Assembly (NCBI RefSeq): GCF_012163145.1
Contig: NZ_JAAVTX010000005.1
Location: 248,001 to 312,000 of the forward strand
Origin: Falsiroseomonas frigidaquae
Lineage (GTDB): Bacteria > Pseudomonadota > Alphaproteobacteria > Acetobacterales > Acetobacteraceae
Length of the DNA stretch: 64,000 nucleotides
Direction: 5' to 3'
Every line of letters begins with the position of its first letter. Within the stretch, counting starts at the first letter, position 1. The notes under the pieces are model-generated. The model did not search any database. It worked only from the letters and a program-made list of their open reading frames with translations, and was not told where the DNA came from. The position numbers and the translations under genes are program-made. Positions 32,029 to 41,641 of this stretch are shown piece by piece.

Positions 32029-34098
32029 ATGCGCGCCTGGTTCGACTGCACCGGTTCCGAATTGCTGGCCCTGACACCGGATGCGGTGGCGAATGCCCTG
32101 GCCGCCAGCCAGATGTCCCGTCGCCTGTCCGGCGAACCGGCGCAGCTCCGCGCCTGGCAGGAACAGGTGCGCCTGTTGCAGGAATGCGTGCGGCACTGCG
32201 ATGGCCAGGGCTGGACCATCGCGCTGGAATTCGACCTGCTGCGGCTGGAGAAGCGCATCGACGTGGTGCTGCTGACCGACTCCGCCATCCTGGTGCTGGA
32301 GTTCAAGGTCGGCGCCCGGGCGATCAGCAATGCCGACCGTGCCCAGGTCTCCGACTACGCCGAGGATCTGCGCGACTTCCACGCCGGCAGCCGGCGCCAC
32401 CCGATGCAGCCCATCCTGGTCGCGACCGGGTTCGCGACGCCCGCCACGCCGCAGATCCCGCTGCCCATCCCCGGCGTGCTGCCGGTGGCGGAAGCCAATG
32501 CCGCGACGCTGCCCGGCCTGCTCGCCACGCTGCGCGACGCCCTGAAGGGGCCAAGGCTCGACGGGCGCGCCTGGCTGGCCGCCGCCTATCAGCCGGTACC
32601 GAGCATCATCGAGGCCGCAGCCACCCTGTTCGCCCGCAACAGCGTGGCGGAGATCGCGGCCGCCCGCGCCGACACCGTTAACCTGACCCGCACCACCGCC
32701 GCCATCGAAGCCGCGCTGGACGCGGCAGCGGCGGAGGGCGCTCGGGTGGTGGTCTTCGTCACGGGAATTCCGGGGGCCGGCAAGACGCTGTGCGGCCTAA
32801 ACGTGGTGTTCGGCGACCGGCGGCGCGACGGCAGCGCCTTCCTCACCGGCAACAGCCCGCTGGTCGCCGTGCTGCGGGAGGCGCTGGCCTGCAATCGGGC
32901 CGGCATCGACCTGGCGCGCGGCCCCAGCGCGGACCCGGAACGCCGGCGCCTCGCGCCAAGGCTGCGCAAGGCGCGGCACGAATCGGAGGCGGCGCTGCAG
33001 AACGTGCACCGCTTCCTGGCCGACAATGCCGGGCGCGAGGCGCCACCGGCGGAGCGCGTGATCGTCTTCGACGAGGCGCAGCGCGCCTGGGATGCGGCGC
33101 AGGCCACGCGCGACACGCAGCGCCGCGTCAGCACATTGCACATGAGCGAGCCCGCCCATGCGCTGGAAATCATGGGGCGCCACAGCGGCTTCGCCGCCAT
33201 CGTCGCCCTGATCGGCAATGGGCAGGAGATCAACACCGGGGAGGCCGGACTGCGCGAATGGGGCAGCGTGATCGCCGCGACGCCCGGCTGGCGCGCCGTC
33301 GCCGCCCGGCGGGTGCTGGACGCGGCGGAGCCGGCGCAGCGCCTGGCGGAAGGCCATCCCGACTGGCTGCGGCTGGACCCGGCGCTGGACCTCACCGTCT
33401 CGCTCCGCAGCGTTCGATCGGAAGCCGCGGCCGGCTGGGTGGATGCCGTGCTGCGCGGTGCCGTGGCCGAGGCACGCGCGACGGCGGAGGGGGCGCCGGA
33501 GGGCCTGCCCTTCCTGCTGACGCGCTCGCTCGACGACGCGCGCCGCGCCCTGCGCCAGATGACGCCGGGGCTGCGCCGCGCCGGCTTCGTGCGATCCTCC
33601 GGCGCCCGCCGGCTGCGGGCGGAAGGCTTCGATGCGCAGCTTGTCGGCACGGAGGAGCCGGTCGCCTGGTTCCTGGAGCGCTGGCCGGATATCCGCGCCT
33701 CGGACGCGCTGGAGGTCGCAGCCACCGAATACGCCTGCCAGGGGCTGGAACTGGATACGGTCGGCCTGGCCTGGGGCGGCGATTTCCGGCGTGGCGCCGA
33801 TGGGCAGACAGGCGGTTGGCAGGCGCGGCGCTTTGCCGGGGCGGGCTGGCAGCTGGTGCGCAATCCGGCCGAGGCCGAATTCACCCGCAACACCTACCGC
33901 GTGCTGCTGACCCGCGCCCGCTACGAGACGGTGATCTGGGTACCGCCGGGCAGCCCGCGCGACGACCCGTTCCACGACCCGACCCGCGACGCGGCGGAGA
34001 TGGATGCCATCGCCGATTTCCTCACCGCCTGCGGCGCCCGGCCGCTGCCCGAAGCCGCCCCGCCACCACAGGACACCGCCCCCGCCCTGCTGCTATAG
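32029..34098 (+). CDS. Schlafen-group-3/DUF2075-type helicase with nuclease-like N-terminus
   Basis: 689 aa. Residues 60-100 carry E67, D78 and E91-x-K93 in an RIDVVLL...LVLEFKVG context, which fits a PD-(D/E)xK nuclease core. An SF1-like ATPase follows: Walker A TGIPGAGKT (245-253), Walker B VIVFDEAQR (344-352), ECACQGLE-like ATEYACQGLELD, and a final RVLLTRAR motif VI. This matches the DUF2075/SLFN-g3 helicase family, found in bacterial immunity and repair proteins. Neighbours are housekeeping genes, so a defence role is only a possibility. ATG 32029. Confidence 0.8.
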   Translation: MRAWFDCTGSELLALTPDAVANALAASQMSRRLSGEPAQLRAWQEQVRLLQECVRHCDGQGWTIALEFDLLRLEKRIDVVLLTDSAILVLEFKVGARAISNADRAQVSDYAEDLRDFHAGSRRHPMQPILVATGFATPATPQIPLPIPGVLPVAEANAATLPGLLATLRDALKGPRLDGRAWLAAAYQPVPSIIEAAATLFARNSVAEIAAARADTVNLTRTTAAIEAALDAAAAEGARVVVFVTGIPGAGKTLCGLNVVFGDRRRDGSAFLTGNSPLVAVLREALACNRAGIDLARGPSADPERRRLAPRLRKARHESEAALQNVHRFLADNAGREAPPAERVIVFDEAQRAWDAAQATRDTQRRVSTLHMSEPAHALEIMGRHSGFAAIVALIGNGQEINTGEAGLREWGSVIAATPGWRAVAARRVLDAAEPAQRLAEGHPDWLRLDPALDLTVSLRSVRSEAAAGWVDAVLRGAVAEARATAEGAPEGLPFLLTRSLDDARRALRQMTPGLRRAGFVRSSGARRLRAEGFDAQLVGTEEPVAWFLERWPDIRASDALEVAATEYACQGLELDTVGLAWGGDFRRGADGQTGGWQARRFAGAGWQLVRNPAEAEFTRNTYRVLLTRARYETVIWVPPGSPRDDPFHDPTRDAAEMDAIADFLTACGARPLPEAAPPPQDTAPALLL

Positions 34099-34106
34099 CG
34101 CGCGCC

Positions 34107-34976
34107 ATGCGCCGCATCCTGACCCTGTTGTTCCTGCTCCTCGCCATCCCCGCCGGGGCGCAGGAGATCAAGATCGCCACCTGGAACATCGCTTGGCTGA
34201 CGCTGAAACCCTCCGGCCACCCCGACCTGCCGCGCAATGTGGATGCCCGCGCGCCCGAGGATTTCCGGTTGCTGCGCGACTATGCCAATCGCCTCGATGC
34301 GGATGTGGTGGCCCTGCAGGAAATCGACGGGGCGGAGGCCGCCGCGCGCGTCTTCGACCCGACGCAATGGGCCATCCACCTGACGGATGAGCCGGACGTC
34401 CAGCGCCCCGGCTTTGCCATTCGCCGCGCCCTCCGCGTCACGCCGCAGCCGGACCTGCGGGCGCTGGACCTGTTTCCGCGCGCCCGATACAGCCTGCGCC
34501 GCGGCGCCGATATCCTGGTGGAGGCGCCGGGCGGGGCGCGGCTGCGCCTGCTTTCGGTGCATCTGGACGCCGGTTGCCGGGAAGATGCCTTCAGCCGCGA
34601 CTCCAGCCGGGATTGCCAGCAGCTCGAGCGCCAGGCGCGGATCCTGGCGGATTGGGCGCAGGCACGGCAGCGGGAGGGGGTGGGCTTCGCCATCCTCGGC
34701 GACTTCAACCGCCGCATGGGCGAGCAGGACGATTTCCTGGCGATCCTGGAAGCGGCGGCCCCGCTGGTCCGGGCAACGCAGGGCCTGTCCTCCCCCTGCT
34801 GGGCGGATAGCCGCGGCGGGCGGCCCTTCATCAGCCACCTGCTGCTCGGCGGCCCGGCGCGGGACTGGCTGGTGCCGCGCAGCCTGGCGGTGATGGTCTA
34901 TGCGGAGCGCGCGCGGCGCTACCGGCAAAGCCTGTCAGACCATTGCCCGGTGAGTGTCCGCCTGCGGCTCCCCTGA
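34107..34976 (+). CDS. Secreted endonuclease/exonuclease/phosphatase-family protein
   Basis: 289 aa. Signal peptide ending IPAGAQ near 19. EEP-fold residues: ATWNIAWL, VVALQEID with the metal-binding Glu, SVHLDAGC, LGDFNRR and the terminal SDHCPV histidine. Substrates could be nucleic acid or a phosphoester. It starts 8 nt after the helicase stop, so the two may share a transcript although this product is exported. An extra cysteine pair (CREDAF and RDCQQ) suggests a disulfide. Confidence 0.88.
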   Translation: MRRILTLLFLLLAIPAGAQEIKIATWNIAWLTLKPSGHPDLPRNVDARAPEDFRLLRDYANRLDADVVALQEIDGAEAAARVFDPTQWAIHLTDEPDVQRPGFAIRRALRVTPQPDLRALDLFPRARYSLRRGADILVEAPGGARLRLLSVHLDAGCREDAFSRDSSRDCQQLERQARILADWAQARQREGVGFAILGDFNRRMGEQDDFLAILEAAAPLVRATQGLSSPCWADSRGGRPFISHLLLGGPARDWLVPRSLAVMVYAERARRYRQSLSDHCPVSVRLRLP

Positions 34977-35003
34977 TCCGCGCGGCCGTGCCAGGATAAG
35001 GGC

Positions 35004-36224
35004 ATGCGCCTTTTCGCCCGGATCACGCTTCCCCTCGCCGGGCTGAACTTCGTCAACCAGGCGTCCCGCACCATGATTGCGACCCTCGGGCCGCTGCTGG
35101 CGCTGGAATTCGCACTCTCGGCCAGTGAGCTGGGGTTGCTCGCCGCCATGTTCTTCGCGGCCTATGCGGCGGCGCAGCTTCCGGTGGGGCTGGCGATCGA
35201 TTTGTGGGGCTCGCGCCGGGTTCAGACGGTGCTGGGGCTGGTCGCGGCGCTCGGCTTCGTCATCTGCGCGCTGGCGACCGGCCCGTTCGGCCTGGCCTTC
35301 GGGCGGGTGGTGACCGGGGTCGGCATCTCGGCCGGCTTGATCGCCATGATCAAGGTCAACACGCAGTGGTACGCGCGGGACCAGGTGGCGGGGATGACCG
35401 GGCTGGGCGTGCTGGTCGGCTCCATGGGCAGCATCGTGGCGACGGTGCCGGTGACGCTGCTGGTGCCGGAGATCGGCTGGCGCGGCGTGTTCGGGCTGCT
35501 GGCACTGATGTCGCTGGGCGTTTCCGCCTGGATCTGGGCCTCCGTCCCGGAACGCGGGCCGGGCGCACCGCCGCCGCCGCGCCGGGCTTTCGGGGCGGAG
35601 GTGGCGGAATTCGGCCGCATCTTCCGCCACCCCACCTTCCTTCGCTTCGCGCCCTCCGTCGCGCTGCTCTCGGCGATGAACTTCACCTATCAGGGCCTCT
35701 GGGCCGGGCCGTGGCTGCGCGACGTGGCGGGGCTGGAGGAAGCGGCACGGGCGGTGCTGCTGCTGTGCTATGCGGGCGGGCTGATGGCCGGCAGCGTCGG
35801 CACCGGCCAGGCGGCGTCCTTCCTGCAACGGCGCGGCGGGCACCCGATGCTGGTGCCCTGCATCTCCATGGGCGGGATTGCCGTGATGCAATTGCTGCTG
35901 ATGACGCAGCCGGTCGGCAACCTGGCGGTGCTCGGCGCGATCTGGTTCCTGTTCGCCCTGTTCAGCGCCGCGGGGCCGGCCGGCTATGCCGCGATCGGCC
36001 AGCGCTTTGGCGCCGAGCTGGCCGGGCGGGTGGCCACTGCCATCAACGTCACCATGTTGGTGCTGGTCTTCCTGCTGCAGAACGCCATCGGCTGGATCCT
36101 GGATCTGTGGCCGCGCACCGCATCCGGCGGCTGGGATGCGGCGGGGTATGGCTGGGCGCTGGGGATGACGCTGGCGCTGCAGGCGGTGGCGGCGCTGCGG
36201 ATGTTGCGACCGGAACGAGGATGA
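35004..36224 (+). CDS. MFS transporter
   Basis: 406 aa with about twelve hydrophobic segments. The loop 2-3 motif reads GLAIDLWGSRRVQTVLG, the usual MFS motif A. A central cytoplasmic loop (SVPERGPGAPPPPRRAFG) divides the halves. Substrate not recognisable. It ends 7 nt before the PPK2 gene on the same strand. Confidence 0.9.
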   Translation: MRLFARITLPLAGLNFVNQASRTMIATLGPLLALEFALSASELGLLAAMFFAAYAAAQLPVGLAIDLWGSRRVQTVLGLVAALGFVICALATGPFGLAFGRVVTGVGISAGLIAMIKVNTQWYARDQVAGMTGLGVLVGSMGSIVATVPVTLLVPEIGWRGVFGLLALMSLGVSAWIWASVPERGPGAPPPPRRAFGAEVAEFGRIFRHPTFLRFAPSVALLSAMNFTYQGLWAGPWLRDVAGLEEAARAVLLLCYAGGLMAGSVGTGQAASFLQRRGGHPMLVPCISMGGIAVMQLLLMTQPVGNLAVLGAIWFLFALFSAAGPAGYAAIGQRFGAELAGRVATAINVTMLVLVFLLQNAIGWILDLWPRTASGGWDAAGYGWALGMTLALQAVAALRMLRPERG

Positions 36225-36231
36225 GGACTGG

Positions 36232-37113
36232 ATGGAAGAACGGATCGAGTCGGTGCTGTCCCGCTTCCGGGTGGAGGAGGGGCAAGGCTTCCACCTGAAG
36301 GACCACAAGCCGGACGACACCGGCGGCCTGTCGATGACGAAGTCGGATGCGCCCGCCCTGCTGAAGCGCGGAGTCGAAATTCTCGCGGCGCAGCAGGACA
36401 TGCTCTACGCGCAGGACCGCTGGGCGGTGCTCTGCATCTTCCAGGCGATGGACGCGGCGGGCAAGGACGGCGCCATCAAGCATGTCTTCTCCGGCGTGAA
36501 CCCGCAGGGCTGCCATGTGGTGTCCTTCAAGGCGCCGAACGCGATCGAGCTGGATCACGACTTTCTCTGGCGCCACGCCGCGGCCCTGCCGACGCGCGGG
36601 CAGATCGGCATCCACAACCGGTCCTGGTACGAGGAAGTGCTGGTGGCCCGCGTGCACCCCAAGGTGCTGGATTCGCAGAAGCTGCCACCGCGCCTGCGGA
36701 CGGAGCGTATATGGGAGGAGCGGCTGGAGGATATCGCCGCCTTCGAACGCTACCTCGGCCGGCAGGGCGTGGTGGTGCTGAAGTTCTTCCTGAACGTGAG
36801 CCCGGAGGAACAGCGCAAGCGCTTCCTCAAGCGGATCGAGGAGCCGGAGAAGAACTGGAAGTTCAGCGCCAACGACGTGGTCGAGCGCCGGCACTGGGAC
36901 GACTATCAGGCAGCCTATGAGGCGGCGATCCGTGCCACCGCAACGCCGGACGCGCCCTGGTACGTGGTGCCGGCGGACCGGAAGTGGTTCACCCGCCTGG
37001 TCGTCGCCGCCGCCATCGCCCGGACGCTGGAATCGCTGGACCTGCACTACCCTGTGGTCACGGAGACGCAGAAGCGCGCCCTGGTGCAGGCGGGCGAGGA
37101 ACTCGGCGCCTGA
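36232..37113 (+). CDS. ppk2: Polyphosphate kinase 2 (PPK2), class III-like
   Basis: 293 aa, single PPK2 domain. Walker A MDAAGKDG (73-80), Walker B-like IHNRSWYEEVLVARVHP near 127, and lid residues KRIEEPEKNWKFS near 200. KHVFSGVNPQGCHVVSFKAPN resembles class III enzymes that phosphorylate both AMP and ADP using polyphosphate. Substrate range is inferred. ATG 36232. The following hydrolase appears translationally coupled through its stop codon. Confidence 0.93.
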   Translation: MEERIESVLSRFRVEEGQGFHLKDHKPDDTGGLSMTKSDAPALLKRGVEILAAQQDMLYAQDRWAVLCIFQAMDAAGKDGAIKHVFSGVNPQGCHVVSFKAPNAIELDHDFLWRHAAALPTRGQIGIHNRSWYEEVLVARVHPKVLDSQKLPPRLRTERIWEERLEDIAAFERYLGRQGVVVLKFFLNVSPEEQRKRFLKRIEEPEKNWKFSANDVVERRHWDDYQAAYEAAIRATATPDAPWYVVPADRKWFTRLVVAAAIARTLESLDLHYPVVTETQKRALVQAGEELGA

Positions 37114-37961
37114 TCCGGCGGCGTGCCCTGGGGCTGGCGCTGCTCGCCGGCGCCTGTTCGCCGAATGACGTCGCCAACCTGGCGACGCCGCGGCGCGGCA
37201 CCATGCTGCTGGAGGGGCTGCGCTACGGCCCCCTGCCCCGCCACCTTCTGGACCTGACCCTGCCGCCGATGCCGCTGCCGGACACGCCGCTGGTGGTGTT
37301 CATCCATGGCGGCGGGTGGGAGATGGGCGATCGTGGGCAATACGCCTTCGTCGCCCGGCGCCTGGCCGCGCTGGGCATGGCGGTGGCGGTGCCGGACTAC
37401 CGGCTGTGGCCGGCGGCGCGCTGGCCGGATTTCGTCGAGGATGCCGCGCGCGCCGTGGCCTGGCTGCGCGCCACGCCGGATATGCCGCGGGGCCCGCTTT
37501 TCGTCATGGGCCATTCCGCCGGCGGCTTCATCGCCGCCGCCCTGGCGCTGGACCCGCGCTGGCTAGCCTCGGCCGGGCTGCCCGGCGGGCGCGGGGCGCT
37601 GGCCGGCGGCATCCTGCTGGCCGCGCCGATTTCCTGGCAGCCGACCGATGAGCCGGTGGTGAGTATTTTTGCGAATGCCCCGGGCGGCCGGATCGAGGCG
37701 GCGCCCGACCCGACGACGCTGGCCGGCGCGCCGCCCATGCTGCTGCTGCATGGGGAGGCGGATACCATCGTCGGCGCGCTGCATTCGCGGGAATTGGCGG
37801 CCGCGCTGCGAGCCAATGGGCGGCCGGTGCGGCTACGGCTGTATGACGGCGTCGGCCATATCGGCATCATGACCGGCTTTGTCCCCGGCGCCGGTCTGGT
37901 CGGGCTGACCACGGCGCCGGTGGTGGCGGAGGTACGGGACTTCGTCGCCGCACCAGGCTGA
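37110..37961 (+). CDS. Alpha/beta hydrolase (esterase-type) lipoprotein, probable CTG start
   Basis: 283 aa if started at CTG 37110. HGGGWEMGD (oxyanion), the nucleophile elbow MGHSAGG near 134, an Asp in HGEADTIVG and His in GVGHIG form an intact triad of the BD-FAE/esterase type. No ATG, GTG or TTG gives an N-terminus in the right place. CTG 37110 overlaps the PPK2 stop (CTGA), has GAGGA 9 nt upstream, and yields RRRALGLALLAGAC, an arginine-led lipoprotein signal. The next ATG (37203) would remove the signal peptide. Start is inference, product is firm. Confidence 0.8.
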   Translation: MIRRRALGLALLAGACSPNDVANLATPRRGTMLLEGLRYGPLPRHLLDLTLPPMPLPDTPLVVFIHGGGWEMGDRGQYAFVARRLAALGMAVAVPDYRLWPAARWPDFVEDAARAVAWLRATPDMPRGPLFVMGHSAGGFIAAALALDPRWLASAGLPGGRGALAGGILLAAPISWQPTDEPVVSIFANAPGGRIEAAPDPTTLAGAPPMLLLHGEADTIVGALHSRELAAALRANGRPVRLRLYDGVGHIGIMTGFVPGAGLVGLTTAPVVAEVRDFVAAPG

Positions 37962-37965
37962 TCGG

Positions 37966-38325
37966 TCAGCCCTGCCCGGTCCCGTCCATCGCATCCAGCA
38001 CATGCAGCGAATAGGTCAGCGCCGCGCCGGCGTTCAGCGCGATGGCGACGCCCAGCGCCTCCGCCACCTCCTCCTTCGTCGCCCCGGCGGCCTTGGCCTT
38101 GCGGGCATGGGCATCGATGCAGCCCTGGCAGCGGGTGGTGACGGCCACCGCCAGGGCGATGAATTCGCGGGTCTTGGCGTCGATATGCGTGGTGGTTGAA
38201 GCGCCGCGGTTCAGCGCCATGAAGCCCTTCATCACCTCGGGATGCAGCGCGCCCAGTTCCTTGCCGCGTTCCCGCAGCCCGGCGCTGTAGCCATCCCAAT
38301 CCTCGATCCGCGTATCCGTCGTCAC
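37966..38325 (-). CDS. Carboxymuconolactone decarboxylase/AhpD-family protein
   Basis: 119 aa. HIDAKTREFIALAVAVTTRCQGCIDAHARKA carries the AhpD-type C-x-x-C with the trailing histidine, so a peroxidase/disulfide role is more likely than decarboxylation. The start is GTG 38325 with GGGGGAG upstream; longer forms would read through the clp terminator. It is convergent with the hydrolase, 4 nt apart. Confidence 0.88.
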   Translation of the reverse strand: MTTDTRIEDWDGYSAGLRERGKELGALHPEVMKGFMALNRGASTTTHIDAKTREFIALAVAVTTRCQGCIDAHARKAKAAGATKEEVAEALGVAIALNAGAALTYSLHVLDAMDGTGQG

Positions 38326-38344
38326 TGACCCATCTCCCCCTGGC

Positions 38345-38380
38345 AAAAAGAAAGGTGTCCCCCTTCCGGGAGACACCTTT
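38345..38380 (-). terminator. Intrinsic terminator of clpS-clpA
   Basis: AAAGGTGTC (38351-38359) and GACACCTTT (38372-38380) pair perfectly, with CCC/GGG extending the stem. On the minus strand CTTTTTG follows. It lies 31 nt after the clpA stop. Confidence 0.88.
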
Positions 38381-38410
38381 CCAACTTCGAACGCGGCAGC
38401 GTCCCGAAAA

Positions 38411-40765
38411 CTACTCGGCGGTTTCCGGTTCCTTCTCGGACTCGCCGTCGCCGCTATCCTCGGGCTTCGGCAAGGCGGGCGGGGCGGCTTCGAAATAGTC
38501 GAAGACCAGCGTGCCGTCCTTGAGGCCGACCTTCACCGAGCCACCCTTCACCAGCTTGCCGAACAGCAGTTCCTCGGCCAGCGGCTTCTTCACCACCTCC
38601 TGGATCACGCGGCCCAGCGGACGCGCGCCATAGAGCGGGTCGTAGCCACGTTCGGAGAGCCATTCGCGCGCCGCGGAGGACAGCTCGATGGTCACGTTGC
38701 GGTCGGCCAGCTGAGCCTCGAGCTGCATGATGAACTTGTCCACCACCCGCGCGACGGTCTCCGGCGTCAGGCCGGCGAAGCCGATCACCGCATCCAGCCG
38801 GTTGCGGAATTCCGGGGTGAACAGCCGCTTGATGGCGTCCTCATCCTCCCCGGTGCGCTTGTCGCGCCCGAAGCCGATGCTGTTCTTCGCCATGTCGGAG
38901 GCGCCGGCATTGGTGGTCATGATCAGGATGACGTTGCGGAAGTCGACGGTCTTGCCGTTGTGGTCCGTCAGCTTCCCGTGGTCCATCACCTGCAGCAGGA
39001 TGTTGTACAGGTCCTGGTGCGCCTTCTCGATCTCATCGAGCAGCAGCACGCAATGCGGGTGCTGGTCGATGCCATCGGTCAGCAGGCCGCCCTGGTCGAA
39101 GCCGACATAGCCCGGCGGCGCGCCGATCAGCCGGCTGACGCTGTGCCGCTCCATGTATTCCGACATGTCGAAGCGGATCAGCTCGATGCCCAGCGTCTTC
39201 GCCAGCTGCTTGGCCACTTCCGTCTTGCCGACGCCGGTGGGGCCGGAGAACAGGTAGTTGCCGATCGGCTTCTCCGAGTCGCGCAGCCCGGCGCGGGACA
39301 GCTTGATGGCGGCGGACAGGGCATCGATGGCCTTGTCCTGGCCGAACACCATGCCCTTCAGGTCGCGCTCCAGGTTCCGCAGCGTCTCCTTGTCGTCGGA
39401 GCTGACGGATTTCGGGGGAATGCGTGCGATCTTCGCCACGATCTCCTCGACATCCTTCAGCGTCACCGTCTTCCGGCGCTTGTGCTCCGGCTGCAGCATG
39501 CGGCTGGCACCGACCTCGTCGATCACGTCGATCGCCTTGTCCGGCAGCTTCCGGTCATGGATGTACTTGGCCGACAGCTCCACCGCCGCGCGGATGGCTT
39601 CCGGCGTGTAGCGGACCTTGTGGTGCTTCTCGTAGTTCGTCTTGAGGCCCTGCAGGATCTTCACCGCGTCTTCGACGTTCGGCTCGTTCACGTCGATCTT
39701 CTGGAAGCGCCGCACCAAAGCGCGGTCCTTCTCGAAGTGCTGCCGGTATTCCTTGTAGGTCGTGCTGCCAATGCAGCGCAGCGTGCCCTGGGCCAGCGCC
39801 GGCTTCAGCAGGTTGGACGCGTCCATCGCACCGCCGGAGGTGGCGCCGGCGCCGATCACCGTGTGGATCTCGTCGATGAACAGGATGGAGCCGGGCTGCT
39901 GCTCCAGCTCGTTCACCACGGCCTTCAGCCGTTCCTCGAAATCGCCGCGGTAGCGGGTGCCGGCGAGCAGGCTGCCCATGTCGAGCGCGAAGATGGTCGA
40001 CTTGGCCAGCACCTCGGGCACGTCGCCCTCGATGATCCGCTTCGCCAAGCCTTCCGCGATCGCGGTCTTGCCGACGCCCGGATCACCCACATAGAGCGGG
40101 TTGTTCTTGGTGCGGCGGCACAGGATCTGGATGGTGCGCTCGATTTCCGAGTCGCGACCGATCAGCGGGTCGATCTTCCCGGCCTGGGCCTTTTTGTTCA
40201 GGTTGACGCAGTAGTTGGAGAGCGCGTCCTGGCCGCGCGGGGCGCCGCCGCGGGCGGGCTTCTCCTCCTTCTCCGTCGGTTCCTCCGGCGTCTGGGCGCT
40301 GCCCTGGACCGGGCGGGTCTGGCTGCGGCCGGGCGCCTTGGCAATGCCGTGGCTGATGAAGTTCACCGCATCCAGCCGGGTCATGTCCTGCAGCTGCAGG
40401 AAATACACCGCATGGCTTTCCCGTTCGGAGAACAGGGCCACGAGCACATTGGCGCCCGAGACCTCGTCCCGGCCGGAGGATTGCACATGGATCGCGGCGC
40501 GCTGCACCACGCGCTGGAAACCGGCGGTGGGCTTGGCGTCCCCGGCGCGGTCGGAGACCAGGCCGGCCAGATCCTTGTCGAGGAATTCGGCCAGGTCGCG
40601 CTTCAGTTTCTCGCTGTCGACACCGCAGGCGCGCAGCACGGTGGCGGCGTCCACGTCATCGGCGAGGGCAAGCAGCAAGTGTTCGAGCGTCGCGTATTCG
40701 TGCCGGCGGTCGTTGGCGAGGCCGAGGGCGCGGTGGAGCGTCTGCTCGAGGTTGCGGGACAGCAT
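38411..40765 (-). CDS. clpA: ATP-dependent Clp protease ATP-binding subunit ClpA
   Basis: 784 aa. An N-terminal double Clp-N repeat ([29 protein letters not shown]) binds ClpS. Two AAA+ modules follow, with Walker A lysines K233 ([13 protein letters not shown]) and K514 ([12 protein letters not shown]). NSIGFGRDK provides the IGF-type loop that docks ClpP. An acidic tail ends the protein. It unfolds N-degron substrates for ClpP. It lies 155 nt downstream of clpS, with a terminator after it. Confidence 0.97.
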   Translation of the reverse strand: MLSRNLEQTLHRALGLANDRRHEYATLEHLLLALADDVDAATVLRACGVDSEKLKRDLAEFLDKDLAGLVSDRAGDAKPTAGFQRVVQRAAIHVQSSGRDEVSGANVLVALFSERESHAVYFLQLQDMTRLDAVNFISHGIAKAPGRSQTRPVQGSAQTPEEPTEKEEKPARGGAPRGQDALSNYCVNLNKKAQAGKIDPLIGRDSEIERTIQILCRRTKNNPLYVGDPGVGKTAIAEGLAKRIIEGDVPEVLAKSTIFALDMGSLLAGTRYRGDFEERLKAVVNELEQQPGSILFIDEIHTVIGAGATSGGAMDASNLLKPALAQGTLRCIGSTTYKEYRQHFEKDRALVRRFQKIDVNEPNVEDAVKILQGLKTNYEKHHKVRYTPEAIRAAVELSAKYIHDRKLPDKAIDVIDEVGASRMLQPEHKRRKTVTLKDVEEIVAKIARIPPKSVSSDDKETLRNLERDLKGMVFGQDKAIDALSAAIKLSRAGLRDSEKPIGNYLFSGPTGVGKTEVAKQLAKTLGIELIRFDMSEYMERHSVSRLIGAPPGYVGFDQGGLLTDGIDQHPHCVLLLDEIEKAHQDLYNILLQVMDHGKLTDHNGKTVDFRNVILIMTTNAGASDMAKNSIGFGRDKRTGEDEDAIKRLFTPEFRNRLDAVIGFAGLTPETVARVVDKFIMQLEAQLADRNVTIELSSAAREWLSERGYDPLYGARPLGRVIQEVVKKPLAEELLFGKLVKGGSVKVGLKDGTLVFDYFEAAPPALPKPEDSGDGESEKEPETAE

Positions 40766-40920
40766 GGTCTGACGCTCCCTATCGGGTGGCCTGGATGCTC
40801 AAAGCAGCATCCTGGCACGGGTTGCCCTCAATGTGGTCGCTACCTACCCCCGGGGCCAGCCCCCAGGGGCATGAACCCTGCCCTATCAAAGTGTAACCGA
40901 GGGGCAGCGCGGGCCACGGC

Positions 40921-41280
40921 TCATTCTTTTTCAATCGTGCATTGCAGAGGGTGCTGGTTCTGGCGCGCCAGGTCCATCACCTGCGTCACCTTGGTCTCCG
41001 CCACCTCATAGGTATAGACGCCGCAGACGCCGACGCCCCGCCTGTGGACATGCAGCATGATGCGGGTCGCCTCCTCCCGGCTCTTCTGGAAGAAGCGCTC
41101 CAGCACATGCACGACGAACTCCATCGGCGTGTAGTCGTCGTTCAGCATCAGGACCTTGTACATGGCGGGCTTGCGGGTGCGCGGGCGCGCCTTGACCACC
41201 ACGCCGGTGTTCGGGCCCTCGGTTCCGTTGCTGCCCTGCCCCGCATTGCCTTGCCCGGGGCGCTTGTCGCTGTCGCTCAT
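40921..41280 (-). CDS. clpS: ClpS N-recognin adaptor
   Basis: 119 aa. A flexible Gly/Asn-rich N-terminal tail of about 35 residues precedes the ClpS core: [24 protein letters not shown] with the hydrophobic-pocket and Asn-Asp-Asp residues, [23 protein letters not shown] with the binding histidine. It delivers Leu/Phe/Tyr/Trp N-end substrates to ClpA. Together with Aat in this window it completes the bacterial N-degron pathway. ATG 41280. Confidence 0.96.
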   Translation of the reverse strand: MSDSDKRPGQGNAGQGSNGTEGPNTGVVVKARPRTRKPAMYKVLMLNDDYTPMEFVVHVLERFFQKSREEATRIMLHVHRRGVGVCGVYTYEVAETKVTQVMDLARQNQHPLQCTIEKE

Positions 41281-41641
41281 GCCTGCCTTGGTTGCTATCC
41301 GGAATTCGGGCCGGCTGGTTGGCCGGGGAGTGCTGGCCCGGCTCTGGTGGGGCCGGGACTGTTCTGACCGGTTATGGTGGCCGAAGACCGGCACCTTAAT
41401 CCAACCAAGATATCGGAGCGCGGGGGCGCACGGAAAGGGCTTGACGCATTTCTCAGCGCAGATGAGCGGATTTGGGTTACCGCACCGGCAACAGCAAGCC
41501 TGGAAAGGTGGCGGACACCGGCGAGGCCAGGAACGCCGAAGGCCCGCCGAACCGCCGCGCCGGCCCCGAAGGGCGGCGACGACGGCCCGGACGGGCCTCG
41601 GTTCAGCGTCCTGGCCCGGCCCTTCCGGGCCGGAGCAAGGC
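41281..41641. other. 361-nt region between clpS and the phasin gene, no gene seen
   Basis: It contains the clpS upstream region and the 3' flank of the phasin gene. A 7-bp GGCCCGG/CCGGGCC hairpin (41613-41631) may end the phasin mRNA. Short ORFs here have no family features, ribosome sites or consistent codon bias. No sigma-32-type promoter could be made out. Confidence 0.5.

Noticed and set aside
32029-34976. A multi-gene defence island around the helicase
   Set aside because: Flanking genes are an EamA exporter, an exported EEP protein, an MFS transporter and PPK2; no toxin, methylase, integrase or GC shift accompanies it.
41281-41641. Small coding genes between clpS and the phasin gene
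   Set aside because: Short frames on both strands lack ribosome sites and recognisable sequence.
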